Assembly (NCBI RefSeq): GCF_951230165.1 | Contig: NZ_CATNVB010000006.1 | Location: 22,097 to 86,096 of the forward strand | Origin: Lentilactobacillus sp. Marseille-Q4993 | GTDB lineage: Bacteria; Bacillota; Bacilli; Lactobacillales; Lactobacillaceae | Length of the DNA: 64,000 nucleotides | Reading direction: 5' to 3' | Shown: one piece after another, positions 57,039 to 64,000 of the stretch | How the letters are laid out: the number at the start of each line of letters is the position of its first letter | How positions within the stretch are numbered: the first letter of the stretch is position 1 | Made by a program: the position numbers and the translations under genes | The notes under the pieces: generated by a model | Seen by the model: only the letters and a program-made list of their open reading frames with translations | The model's database searches: none | Told to the model about the DNA's origin: nothing

Positions 57039-57067
57039 TTGGTTATTCATAAATTTAACAATATAAT
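57039..57067 (+). promoter_or_regulatory. Promoter of the monooxygenase-fold gene
   Basis: TTGGTT (57039-57044) and TATAAT (57062-57067) are separated by 17 bp. Confidence 0.65.
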
Positions 57068-57099
57068 TGAAGTTGAAAGTGAAATTGGAGGTGGTTTGG

Positions 57100-57585
57100 A
57101 TGATTAGAGAAATTGCAGTTACGTTCGGAAGTGAGGACGTAATCAACCGGATCAAGGAGAAATACCCAGACAAAAAATTACAGACCTACACATCACTAAA
57201 CAACGAGAACCACGTAATGATGTTGGATTATTCAGGAGAAATGTCAGTTTTCGAATCACCGGTTCAGTATGAAGTGCTAAGTCATATCGGCACTGATTTA
57301 TGGCAGGGATTTATTAGTTTTATAACCCTTGATTTAGACGCTGATCAGCAGAAAATTTTCGATGCTCGGGTCAATAAGCTTATGAGTGATATCCTTCCAA
57401 ACGGAATGAAGTCCATGTACTCAATGAACGCTCATCATAATATTAATGAGCGGGTACTACTAACAACTTGGGACTCTGCATCCGAATATGAACTTTGGCG
57501 TAAGGATAACAACCTATTGATGCCAGAGATATATAAGAACACCCCTAGTTTTTCGAGCCATGAAGCGACTTATCGGGCAGTTTAA
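57100..57585 (+). CDS. Antibiotic biosynthesis monooxygenase-fold protein (HMO-like)
   Basis: A 161-residue alpha/beta protein. The C-terminal half (about 65-161) resembles ABM/heme-degrading monooxygenase domains: SMYSMNAHHNINERVLLTTWDSASEYELWRK with a final aromatic/His segment. The N-terminal half has no clear motif. Lactobacilli carry similar proteins of undefined role; heme degradation is a possibility only. ATG 57100 follows GGAGGTGG. It is divergent from the MBL-fold gene. Confidence 0.65.
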   Translation: MIREIAVTFGSEDVINRIKEKYPDKKLQTYTSLNNENHVMMLDYSGEMSVFESPVQYEVLSHIGTDLWQGFISFITLDLDADQQKIFDARVNKLMSDILPNGMKSMYSMNAHHNINERVLLTTWDSASEYELWRKDNNLLMPEIYKNTPSFSSHEATYRAV

Positions 57586-57660
57586 TTTTTGGGTAAAGGC
57601 GTCGTCCAGTCCTGCTGGTTATTGCGTGTAGCAAGGATTTGGATGAAAGCAATAAAGTAA

Positions 57661-57697
57661 CGATAATTTCAAAAAATGAAATTATCGCTATTTTTTT
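57661..57697 (+). terminator. Terminator of the monooxygenase-fold gene
   Basis: CGATAATTTCA and TGAAATTATCG (11 bp) with a 5-nt loop, then seven T. Confidence 0.88.
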
Positions 57698-57837
57698 AAT
57701 TTACCTAGTTATCCTCTTGTTTATGTAATTAAAGCATGCTTAATAAGCCGAACTATTTTTTGTTGTGAGCAACATTACTGCATTATAGCGATAATACCGT
57801 TAAAATTAATTTATCAATGTTGGATGAGGAGATAATC

Positions 57838-59457
57838 ATGAAAAAAACAATCCTAATCGCCGCTGCCACCGTCACTGTCGGGGTTGCTTTGGCAGCATGC
57901 AGCCAGAGAGGGTCTGAACCGGCAGGTAAAAAGCAGGAGATCACCCTAATGCAGACCGGTAACCTAACTACGCTTGACAGTTCCCGCGATGCTACTCTCC
58001 CTGAGTTTAATACTCTGCAAAACACCAGTGAGGGCCTCTATAAACTAAACAAAAAGAATCAGCCAACTCCCGCAATGGCCACAAAGATAGTAAAGCCAAC
58101 CAACGGCGGTAAAACCTATACGTTTAATATTAGAAAAGATGCAAAATGGAGTAACGGCCAGGACGTCACGGCTACTGATTTTGTGACAGCTTGGCGACGA
58201 GCAGTTAATCCAAAGCTAGAACCTGTATACAGTTACGTTTTCTCAGGGATTAAGAACGCTGACAAGGTTGCAGCTGGGAAACTCCCCGTTTCTAAACTGG
58301 GAATCAAAGCGCTTGGAAAACACAAGTTGCAGATTGATTTAGACGCCCCAATGCCCGCCTTCAATCAGTTAGTGACAATGCCCGTATTTCTCCCGCAAAA
58401 TACAGCAATGGTTAAAAAAACGGGCAACAAGTTTGCTTCAAGTGACAAAACGTTTGTGTCGAACGGACCATTCAAAGTCGCTGGTTGGACTGGAGTTAAT
58501 GACAGTTACAAACTAACCCGCAATAAGTATTATTACGATAAGCACCAAATCAAACTTAGCCAAATCAACTACCGAATCGTTAAGGACTCTAACACTGCTA
58601 AATCATTGTTTAGCCAAAACAAACTGGATGACGCAACATTAACTGGTGTTGTTGCCCGGGGCTCAGCCAAAGACAAGGACGCGATCCATGTTAAACGAGC
58701 ATGGACATACTACCTTCAATTGAACCAACGGAAAAATGCTCCCTTGAAAAACCAGAAGTTAAGACAAGCAATCAACTTAGCAATCAATAAAGATACCATT
58801 GCTGATAAAATTCTGGCGGATGGTTCTAAGGTGGCATCAAGTTTCGTTTCTCCCGGGGTTGCAACTGATCCAACTACCGGCAAAGATTTTAGTGCCGAAA
58901 TGCAGACAAGTACCAAAGCTAATGCTAAGAAAGCTAGGCAACTGTGGAAGACTGGCTTAGAGGAAACCGGTAAAAATAAAATTCAACTGAGAATGGTTGG
59001 TGACGACCAAGAAATAACTAAGGAAATTGCCCAATACATTCAAAGCCAACTCGAACGAAAGCTACCTGGTCTTGAAGTTTCAATTCAGAACTTACCAGAT
59101 AAGGGCCTTCAAAATAAAAAGACAGATGGTGATTTTGATATTAGTCAGTGGTATTGGTTGGCCGATTACGCTGATCCAATTAACTACTTCGGGGTCTTTA
59201 CCAAGGGATCCCCAATGAATTCCGGTCAGTATTATGACAAGAAATACCAGCAAATCATCAATCAAGCCAAAACGAACGCTAAGAGTGAAAAATCTTACTG
59301 GCGCGACATGCGAAATGCCGAGAAACGATTACAGGACACCACCGCAATGGTTCCCCTCTACTACGTTAGTGAAACTCACTTAGTCAATCCAAAACTCAAA
59401 GGCGTAATGTATCACGTTGCAGGTGAACATGATTACACTCGCGCTTATATCAAGTAA
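57838..59457 (+). CDS. Oligopeptide ABC transporter substrate-binding lipoprotein (OppA-like)
   Basis: A 539-residue lipoprotein. The signal peptide is KKTILIAAATVTVGVALAAC, with the lipobox LAAC and lipidated Cys21. The SBP_bac_5 fold is clear from NTSEGLYKLNKKNQPTPAMA, FNIRKDAKWSNGQDVTATDFVTAWRR and QAINLAINKDTI. It would bind peptides for an Opp-type importer, but no permease or ATPase gene adjoins, so it is an orphan binding protein. ATG 57838 lies behind GATGAGGAG; the TTG at 57817 is rejected. Confidence 0.93.
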   Translation: MKKTILIAAATVTVGVALAACSQRGSEPAGKKQEITLMQTGNLTTLDSSRDATLPEFNTLQNTSEGLYKLNKKNQPTPAMATKIVKPTNGGKTYTFNIRKDAKWSNGQDVTATDFVTAWRRAVNPKLEPVYSYVFSGIKNADKVAAGKLPVSKLGIKALGKHKLQIDLDAPMPAFNQLVTMPVFLPQNTAMVKKTGNKFASSDKTFVSNGPFKVAGWTGVNDSYKLTRNKYYYDKHQIKLSQINYRIVKDSNTAKSLFSQNKLDDATLTGVVARGSAKDKDAIHVKRAWTYYLQLNQRKNAPLKNQKLRQAINLAINKDTIADKILADGSKVASSFVSPGVATDPTTGKDFSAEMQTSTKANAKKARQLWKTGLEETGKNKIQLRMVGDDQEITKEIAQYIQSQLERKLPGLEVSIQNLPDKGLQNKKTDGDFDISQWYWLADYADPINYFGVFTKGSPMNSGQYYDKKYQQIINQAKTNAKSEKSYWRDMRNAEKRLQDTTAMVPLYYVSETHLVNPKLKGVMYHVAGEHDYTRAYIK

Positions 59458-59458
59458 C

Positions 59459-59500
59459 AAAAAAGGACCAAGTTCTCAACCGAGAGCTTGATCCTTTTTA
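59459..59500. terminator. Bidirectional terminator between oppA and osmC
   Basis: AAAAAGGA...CAAG/CTTG...TCCTTTTT stem with a central CTC/GAG; a T-run follows the plus strand and an A-run precedes it. Confidence 0.88.
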
Positions 59501-59520
59501 ACTATCCATTCATTTTCAGT

Positions 59521-59940
59521 TTATTCCGCAAACTCAATATCCATTGGAACCGAGCCTTCTAGTGAAGCATGAACGGTACATTTTCTAACAACTTCATTCA
59601 TAAAAAAGTGTTGATCCTCAGCAGACAGATTAGTTTCTGCCGTCAACTTGATTGTCATGTGAGTCACCTTTGAACTACCGTCTTGGTAATGGGCAGTCTC
59701 TCCAGTCACATCAACTTTAAACTTTTTAATCGTTAAGTCAGGTTCACTATTCTCAATATCTCTCGCAGTAACACTCATACAGCTTCCAACTGCCCCGAGT
59801 AAGTACTGCACTGGGTTGGGGGCAGCATCCGTTCCCTTGGCAACCGCTGGCTCATCGGCTAAGTATGAATGGCCACCCGTTTGGTTCATTACTTGAGTTC
59901 CCAAAGGACGGAGAGTTGAATGGACAATATATTTTCCCAT
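59521..59940 (-). CDS. OsmC/Ohr family organic-hydroperoxide resistance protein
   Basis: A 139-residue thiol peroxidase of the OsmC family. The two conserved cysteines are in LGAVGSCMSVTARDIE and VRKCTVHASLEGS, forming the reactive pair. It reduces organic peroxides in the cytoplasm. Start ATG 59940 behind AAAGGGTG; the in-frame GTG at 59949 abuts that site. Monocistronic. Confidence 0.9.
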   Translation of the reverse strand: MGKYIVHSTLRPLGTQVMNQTGGHSYLADEPAVAKGTDAAPNPVQYLLGAVGSCMSVTARDIENSEPDLTIKKFKVDVTGETAHYQDGSSKVTHMTIKLTAETNLSAEDQHFFMNEVVRKCTVHASLEGSVPMDIEFAE

Positions 59941-60006
59941 TTCAAACACCCTTTCTTTCTAAATGATAATGTATATTTTAACTCATTTTGACTGTTTTGC
60001 CACCAA

Positions 60007-62055
60007 TTAAACCTTGAGGGTTAAAGCATTAAGGGCAACGACAACGGTACTCAATGACATCAACACAGCTCCGACCATTGGGTTTAGCAGAATCCCGATT
60101 GGGGCTAGTATTCCAGCAGCTAGTGGTAATGCGATGATATTATATCCAGCTCCCCACCAAAGGTTCTGAATCATTTTCCGACTAGTTTTAATTGCTAATT
60201 CAATAAAATCAATGATGTTCTGTGGATTGCTATTGACCAAAACAACGTCAGCGGAATCAATTGCAACGTCAGTCCCAGAACCGATTGCTACTGCTACATC
60301 CGCTCTGCTCAGACTTGGCGCATCATTCACACCATCGCCAACAAACGCCGTAACTCCTCGCTTTTGAAATTCCATTACCATTTTTTCCTTATCTTCTGGT
60401 AACAATTGCGCCCGAACATCTTTAATCCCCAATTTATTAGCAACTTGATCCGCAATTTTTTGGTTATCTCCAGTCAACATAACCGGCGTAATGCCTTGTT
60501 GAAGCAAGTAATCAACCAATTTCTTTGAGGCCGGCTTGATTTTGTCTCCCTCAGCAATTGCCCCGATTGGTTCTTCATTATCAAGAAGGAAACTAACGCT
60601 ACTGCCTCCACCTGCTAACTCATCAAACAATTGTCTATCATATTCAAGGTTATGGCTTTCAAAATACTGAACTGAAACTAGCTTGTACTCATGACCGTTA
60701 TACTTGCCAGCAACTCCGTAACCAGGAATTTGCTGAATATTATCCATTTTGATTTGACTAAGACCACTTTCATCAAACGCGGCTAGCACACCCTTGGCCA
60801 ACGGATGGCTGGACGTTTCTTCGAGACCGGCAGATAATTGAAGAATTTCGTCGTCTGTGTAATTATCGCTCATACTCCGATGTTCATTTAGTTTAAACTG
60901 TCCTTCAGTTAAGGTTCCAGTCTTATCCATCAATACATATTTGACCTTTTTGGTCACTTCAAGGGCCCGTGAGCTTCTGATGAGGAGGCCGTGTTTAGCG
61001 GCAATTCCTGTTGATCTAGAGATAACTAACGGAATGGCCAAGCCTAATGCGTGGGGACATGCAATAATCAAAACGGTGACGGCAATTGGTAAGGCTTTGT
61101 TCAGACCACCTATTACGACCCAGACAACAAACGCCACGATAGCAATTGTTAAAGCTGCGTAGAATAAGTATCCTGCAACCTTATCAGCCAACGTTTGCGC
61201 ATTTGACTTACTCTCAGATGCATTAGCTACTAGCCTTTGAACCTTGTTCAAATAACTGTCCTCGCCGATGTGATCAACCCGGTACTCGATCGTCCCATCG
61301 TTATTAATTGATCCTCCTATTACTTGACTTCCAATTGTCTTTGAAATTGCCTGCGACTCACCCGTTACTAACGCCTCGTTAATTGTCGTTTCGCCGCTTA
61401 CAATTGTACCGTCCGCAGGAATTGATTCACCAGACCTAACTTGAACAATATCACCTGTTACTAACTCTTGAAGTTTTGCTTCTACAAAAGAACCGTTTCT
61501 TTTAACTCTCGCAGTATCTGGCAACAATTTTGCCAAGGAATCAACAGCGGAGCCTGCAGAATCAATTGATTTCATTTCGATGATATGACCAATCAACATG
61601 ATATCAATCAACGTCGCCAGTTCCCAGAAAAATTCATCAACTTTAGGGGTGATCCCCATCAAGTCATTTGAAATAACAGCGTACACACTGTACCCGTACG
61701 CTACAGTAATTCCCATTGTGATTAACGCCATCATTCCAGGCCGTTTATTCATTAGTTCACCTTTAGCACCGCTAAAGAATGGCTGACCACCATAAAAATA
61801 CAGGATACTTCCAATTACGAACAAAACAATTGGTGAACCTGGGAAACGAATCGTCGCGTAGTGCATACCGGCCATAGAAGATAAGAGTAAAACTGGCACA
61901 GTTAAAATTAGAGAAATCCACAATTTGCGATACAATTCACCCATATCCATCATCATATGGTGGCTAGAGTTCATGTGTTCATCTTCACTATGCATGTCGT
62001 GAGAATTAGACATGTGGTGATTCATTTCGTGCATTTGATTATTTTCTTGTTTCAT
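60007..62055 (-). CDS. copB: CopB-type heavy-metal P1B ATPase
   Basis: A 682-residue copper-exporting P-type ATPase of the CPH (P1B-3) class. The membrane motif is CPH in IIACPHALGLAIP. DKTGTLTEG carries the phosphorylated Asp, and SSHPLAKG and GDGVNDAPSL are in the nucleotide domain. The N-terminal 45 residues are rich in His and Met (HHMSNSHDMHSEDEH), a likely metal-binding tail in place of CxxC domains. ATG follows TGGGGGT. A near-perfect palindrome upstream may be a CopY-type operator. Confidence 0.93.
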   Translation of the reverse strand: MKQENNQMHEMNHHMSNSHDMHSEDEHMNSSHHMMMDMGELYRKLWISLILTVPVLLLSSMAGMHYATIRFPGSPIVLFVIGSILYFYGGQPFFSGAKGELMNKRPGMMALITMGITVAYGYSVYAVISNDLMGITPKVDEFFWELATLIDIMLIGHIIEMKSIDSAGSAVDSLAKLLPDTARVKRNGSFVEAKLQELVTGDIVQVRSGESIPADGTIVSGETTINEALVTGESQAISKTIGSQVIGGSINNDGTIEYRVDHIGEDSYLNKVQRLVANASESKSNAQTLADKVAGYLFYAALTIAIVAFVVWVVIGGLNKALPIAVTVLIIACPHALGLAIPLVISRSTGIAAKHGLLIRSSRALEVTKKVKYVLMDKTGTLTEGQFKLNEHRSMSDNYTDDEILQLSAGLEETSSHPLAKGVLAAFDESGLSQIKMDNIQQIPGYGVAGKYNGHEYKLVSVQYFESHNLEYDRQLFDELAGGGSSVSFLLDNEEPIGAIAEGDKIKPASKKLVDYLLQQGITPVMLTGDNQKIADQVANKLGIKDVRAQLLPEDKEKMVMEFQKRGVTAFVGDGVNDAPSLSRADVAVAIGSGTDVAIDSADVVLVNSNPQNIIDFIELAIKTSRKMIQNLWWGAGYNIIALPLAAGILAPIGILLNPMVGAVLMSLSTVVVALNALTLKV

Positions 62056-62100
62056 ATTATTACCCCCAATGCATCATGATTCTTAAATTATTCTCTTATT

Positions 62101-62120
62101 ACGTTTGCAATTGTAAACGT
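62101..62120. promoter_or_regulatory. 20-bp inverted repeat upstream of copB (possible cop box)
   Basis: ACGTTTGCAATTGTAAACGT is its own reverse complement except for one base pair. It includes TGCAATTGTA, one base off the TACAnnTGTA cop box of CopY-type repressors. It lies between copB and the tRNA terminator, about 45 bp upstream of the copB start. Confidence 0.55.
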
Positions 62121-62126
62121 TAATGC

Positions 62127-62158
62127 CAAAAAAAACAAGCTATAACACTATAGCTTGT
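62127..62158 (-). terminator. Terminator of the rRNA-tRNA operon
   Basis: ACAAGCTATA/TATAGCTTGT stem (10 bp) with a 4-nt loop, followed by eight T on the minus strand, 7 bp after the last tRNA. Confidence 0.93.
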
Positions 62159-62164
62159 AACCTA

Positions 62165-62239
62165 CGGTCCGTACGAGACTCGAACTCGTGATCTCCTGCG
62201 TGACAGGCAGGCGTCCTAAACCAACTAGACCAACGGACC
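62165..62239 (-). tRNA. tRNA-Asp (GTC), copy 2
   Basis: Loop CTGTCAC gives anticodon GTC. Acceptor GGTCCGT/ACGGACC is complete. No encoded CCA. Identical to the copy at 62776-62850. Last tRNA of the operon. Confidence 0.97.
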
Positions 62240-62243
62240 ATGA

Positions 62244-62317
62244 TTGCGGGAGCTGGATTTGAACCAACGACCTTCGGGTTATGGGCCCGACGAGCTACCA
62301 GACTGCTCCATCCCGCG
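62244..62317 (-). tRNA. Initiator tRNA-fMet (CAT), C33 variant
   Basis: 5' C1 opposite A72, plus the GGG/CCC anticodon-stem pairs, mark it as initiator. The anticodon loop reads CCCATAA, so position 33 is C (base 62284) where nearly every bacterial tRNA has U. Otherwise identical to the copy at 62858-62931. Confidence 0.94.
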
Positions 62318-62342
62318 ATAATATATATAATGTAAATCAAAA

Positions 62343-62414
62343 TGACCCGTACGGGATTTGAACCCATGTTACCGCCGTGAAAGGGCGGTGTCTTAACCAC
62401 TTGACCAACGGGTC
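62343..62414 (-). tRNA. tRNA-Glu (TTC)
   Basis: Loop CTTTCAC, anticodon TTC. Acceptor GACCCGT/ACGGGTC with A73. Confidence 0.97.
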
Positions 62415-62423
62415 ATAAAAAAA

Positions 62424-62511
62424 CGGAGAAGGAGAGATTCGAACTCTCGCGCCGCTTACGCGACCTACACCCTTAGCAGGGGCGCCTCTTCAGCCACTTG
62501 AGTACTTCTCC
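62424..62511 (-). tRNA. tRNA-Ser (GCT)
   Basis: A class II tRNA with a long variable arm. Anticodon GCT is read from the segment TGCTAAG. Acceptor GGAGAAG/CTTCTCC, G73. Confidence 0.95.
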
Positions 62512-62517
62512 AAAAGA

Positions 62518-62591
<74 letters not shown>

Positions 62592-62604
62592 ATTTACCAG
62601 AAAA

Positions 62605-62675
62605 AGCGGGTGACGAGAATCGAACTCGCGACAACAGCTTGGAAGGCTGTGGTTTTACCACTAAACTACACCCGC
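62605..62675 (-). tRNA. tRNA-Gly (TCC)
   Basis: Loop CTTCCAA, anticodon TCC. Acceptor GCGGGTG/CACCCGC, T73. Confidence 0.97.
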
Positions 62676-62697
62676 ATAATAAAATATTCAATTAAAG

Positions 62698-62770
62698 TGG
62701 CGCGGGACAGAATCGAACTGCCGACACATGGAGCTTCAATCCATTGCTCTACCGACTGAGCTACCGAGCC
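62698..62770 (-). tRNA. tRNA-Phe (GAA), with an acceptor-stem mismatch
   Basis: Loop TTGAAGC, anticodon GAA. The acceptor pairs GGCTCGG with CCGCGCC, leaving a U4-C69 mismatch (base 62702). Other stems are regular. Confidence 0.95.
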
Positions 62771-62775
62771 AAAAC

Positions 62776-62850
62776 CGGTCCGTACGAGACTCGAACTCGT
62801 GATCTCCTGCGTGACAGGCAGGCGTCCTAAACCAACTAGACCAACGGACC
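62776..62850 (-). tRNA. tRNA-Asp (GTC), copy 1
   Basis: Loop CTGTCAC, anticodon GTC; identical in sequence to 62165-62239. Confidence 0.97.
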
Positions 62851-62857
62851 AATGTAA

Positions 62858-62931
<74 letters not shown>

Positions 62932-62939
62932 ATAATAAA

Positions 62940-63029
62940 AGGAGGATGAGAGATTCGAACTCTCGCGTGGTTTGACCCACCTGACGGTTTTCAAGACCGT
63001 TCCCTTCAGCCAGACTTGGGTAATCCTCC
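62940..63029 (-). tRNA. tRNA-Ser (TGA)
   Basis: A class II tRNA, loop CTTGAAA, anticodon TGA. Acceptor GGAGGAT/ATCCTCC, with T at position 73. Confidence 0.96.
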
Positions 63030-63070
63030 AAAATAAATATAAAAATGAACATCAACAAAGGTTGAGTCAA

Positions 63071-63144
63071 TGGACCTTGTAGGACTCGAACCTACGACCG
63101 GACGGTTATGAGCCGTCTGCTCTAACCAACTGAGCTAAAGGTCC
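63071..63144 (-). tRNA. tRNA-Ile2 (CAT, probable lysidine substrate)
   Basis: Loop CTCATAA. The body GGACCTT...AAGGTCC, with AGCAGACGG before the anticodon, resembles bacterial Ile2 tRNAs whose C34 is modified by TilS to read AUA, rather than elongator Met. The Met alternative cannot be excluded from sequence alone. Confidence 0.7.
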
Positions 63145-63154
63145 AAGACCTATA

Positions 63155-63228
63155 TCGCGGCAGGGGGGATCGAACCCTCGACCTCCCGGGTATGAACCGG
63201 ACGCTCTAGCCAGCTGAGCTACACCGCG
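63155..63228 (-). tRNA. Elongator tRNA-Met (CAT), with a T-stem mismatch
   Basis: Loop TTCATAC, anticodon CAT. GCTGGCTAGAGCG in the D-arm resembles Bacillus elongator Met. The T-stem GAGGG faces CCCCC, leaving A50 opposite C64. Confidence 0.88.
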
Positions 63229-63262
63229 ATGATGATAATGTGATGATAGCGTTAGCTATCAA

Positions 63263-63336
63263 TCGGGAAGACAGGATTCGAACCTGCGACCCCCTGGTCC
63301 CAAACCAGGTGCTCTACCAAGCTGAGCTACTTCCCG
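63263..63336 (-). tRNA. tRNA-Pro (TGG)
   Basis: Loop TTTGGGA, anticodon TGG. Acceptor CGGGAAG/CTTCCCG, A73. Confidence 0.97.
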
Positions 63337-63340
63337 AGAA

Positions 63341-63414
63341 TGCACCCAGTAGGAGTCGAACCTACAACCTTCTGATTCGTAGTCAGACACTCTATCCAGT
63401 TGCGCTATGGGTGC
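63341..63414 (-). tRNA. tRNA-Arg (ACG)
   Basis: Loop CTACGAA, anticodon ACG (A34 to be inosine). Acceptor GCACCCA/TGGGTGC. Confidence 0.97.
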
Positions 63415-63420
63415 ATAATA

Positions 63421-63506
63421 TGCCGAGGACCGGGATCGAACCGGTACGGTCATCACTGACCGCAGGATTTTAAGTCCTGTGCGTCTGCCAATTCCGCCAC
63501 CCCGGC
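63421..63506 (-). tRNA. tRNA-Leu (TAA)
   Basis: A class II tRNA with loop CTTAAAA, anticodon TAA. Acceptor GCCGGGG/CCTCGGC with one G-T pair, A73. A possible TrmL substrate (trmL is at 46.4 kb). Confidence 0.97.
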
Positions 63507-63512
63507 ATAACA

Positions 63513-63584
63513 AGCGGAAGACGGGATTCGAACCCGCGACCCCCACCATGGCAAGGTGATGTTCTACCACTGAACTACTTCCGC
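63513..63584 (-). tRNA. tRNA-Gly (GCC)
   Basis: Loop TTGCCAT, anticodon GCC. Acceptor GCGGAAG/CTTCCGC, T73. Confidence 0.97.
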
Positions 63585-63588
63585 AAAA

Positions 63589-63661
63589 TGCCGACTAGAA
63601 GATTCGAACTTCCGACCCCCTGTTTACAAGACAGGTGCTCTGCCAACTGAGCTAAGTCGGC
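63589..63661 (-). tRNA. tRNA-Thr (TGT)
   Basis: Loop CTTGTAA, anticodon TGT. Acceptor GCCGACT/AGTCGGC, A73. Confidence 0.97.
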
Positions 63662-63695
63662 ATAATAAATATTATGCGCTTAATATTTAATTGTA

Positions 63696-63768
63696 TGAGC
63701 CGTGGCAGTCTCGAACTGCCGACCCTCTGATTAAAAGTCAGATGCTCTACCAACTGAGCTAACGGCTC
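63696..63768 (-). tRNA. tRNA-Lys (TTT)
   Basis: Loop CTTTTAA, anticodon TTT. Acceptor GAGCCGT/ACGGCTC, A73. Likely MnmA substrate. Confidence 0.97.
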
Positions 63769-63773
63769 AATGA

Positions 63774-63846
63774 TGGAGGATACAGGAATCGAACCTGTGA
63801 CCTCCTGCTTGTAAGGCAGATGCTCTCCCAGCTGAGCTAATCCTCC
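63774..63846 (-). tRNA. tRNA-Val (TAC)
   Basis: Loop CTTACAA, anticodon TAC. Acceptor GGAGGAT/ATCCTCC, A73. First tRNA after 5S, the usual order in Bacillus and lactobacilli. Confidence 0.97.
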
Positions 63847-63852
63847 AAAATC

Positions 63853-63969
63853 GCGTGGCAACGTCCTACCCTTGCAGGGGGCGATCCCCCAACTACTATC
63901 GGCGTGCAAAAGCTTAACTTCTGTGTTCGGCATGGGAACAGGTGTATCCTTTTGGCTATCGCCACCACA
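63853..63969 (-). rRNA. rrf: 5S ribosomal RNA
   Basis: A gene of about 117 nt on the minus strand. The 5' end TGTGGTGGCGATAGCC and the conserved core CCATGCCGAACACAGAAG are visible, and the 3' end GTTGCCACGC pairs with the 5' end. The rRNA operon continues beyond the right edge; 63970-64000 is the 23S-5S spacer with a GAGAAC/GTTCTC hairpin. Confidence 0.96.
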
Positions 63970-64000
63970 CTATATTCATAAGAGAACTTCGTTCTCTCAA

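Noticed and set aside
56982..57173. N-terminal extension of the MBL-fold gene
   Set aside because: It overlaps the divergent monooxygenase-fold gene and its promoter, and a good ribosome site is present at ATG 56981.

Overview
The window is a stretch of core chromosome from a member of the Lactobacillaceae (Bacillota). The evidence is family-level: a dcw division/cell-wall cluster in lactobacillus order, the small DUF1831, DUF3397 and DUF4044 proteins that are mainly known from lactobacilli, RNA polymerase epsilon (RpoY) next to RNase J1, frequent TTG/GTG starts behind strong Shine-Dalgarno sequences, a T-box on ileS, and a 5S-tRNA cluster of the Bacillus/Lactobacillus type with no encoded CCA ends. 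The DNA is moderately AT-rich and composition looks uniform. I cannot fix the genus. No prophage, IS element, CRISPR array, toxin-antitoxin pair or defence island is visible. Most genes lie on the minus strand, like the rRNA/tRNA operon at the right edge, and no gap between genes exceeds about 300 bp.

Layout. 1-6.4 kb: suhB-like phosphatase and UPF0223, then the complete pyruvate dehydrogenase operon pdhABCD. 6.4-11.7 kb, mostly plus strand: def, a small membrane protein, rpoY-rnjA, a diacylglycerol-kinase-like lipid kinase and an ADP-ribosylglycohydrolase. 11.7-16.2 kb: a 69-residue orphan, ribokinase and its LacI-type regulator, an aldo/keto reductase and a divergent PRPP synthetase. 16.2-26.1 kb: recD2, TPR protein, histidine phosphatase, mnmA, ilvE, DUF1831, cysteine desulfurase, mtnN, a membrane protein, a NUDIX ADP-ribose pyrophosphatase and a divergent cold-shock protein. 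The cysteine desulfurase and MnmA belong together functionally (tRNA 2-thiolation).

26.1-46.9 kb: ileS with its T-box, then divIVA-ylmH-yggT-sepF-ftsZ-ftsA-divIB-murG-murD-mraY-pbp2x-ftsL-rsmH-mraZ, then NUDIX-DUF3397, a 40-residue DUF4044 protein, ftsK and trmL. 47-60 kb is a stress and proteolysis neighbourhood: rluD-type synthase, nadK, small alarmone synthetase relQ, an SpxH/YjbH-like ClpXP adaptor, pepF, coiA, a glutamate-cysteine ligase, mecA, spx, a metallo-beta-lactamase-fold protein, a monooxygenase-fold protein, an orphan OppA lipoprotein and an OsmC peroxidase. 60-62 kb: a CopB-type copper ATPase. 62.1-64 kb: 19 tRNA genes and 5S rRNA.

I found no new multi-gene system. The observations most worth checking are small: one of two initiator tRNA copies has C33 instead of U33; the Phe and elongator Met tRNAs each have a helix mismatch; a divergent cold-shock gene has a promoter and leader that overlap the ileS terminator; three 10-bp-phased repeats overlap the mraZ promoter; an intrinsic terminator overlaps the mraY stop codon inside the dcw cluster; the SpxH-like adaptor lacks the first cysteine of its CxxC site; and the PRPP synthetase has an altered PRPP-binding loop.
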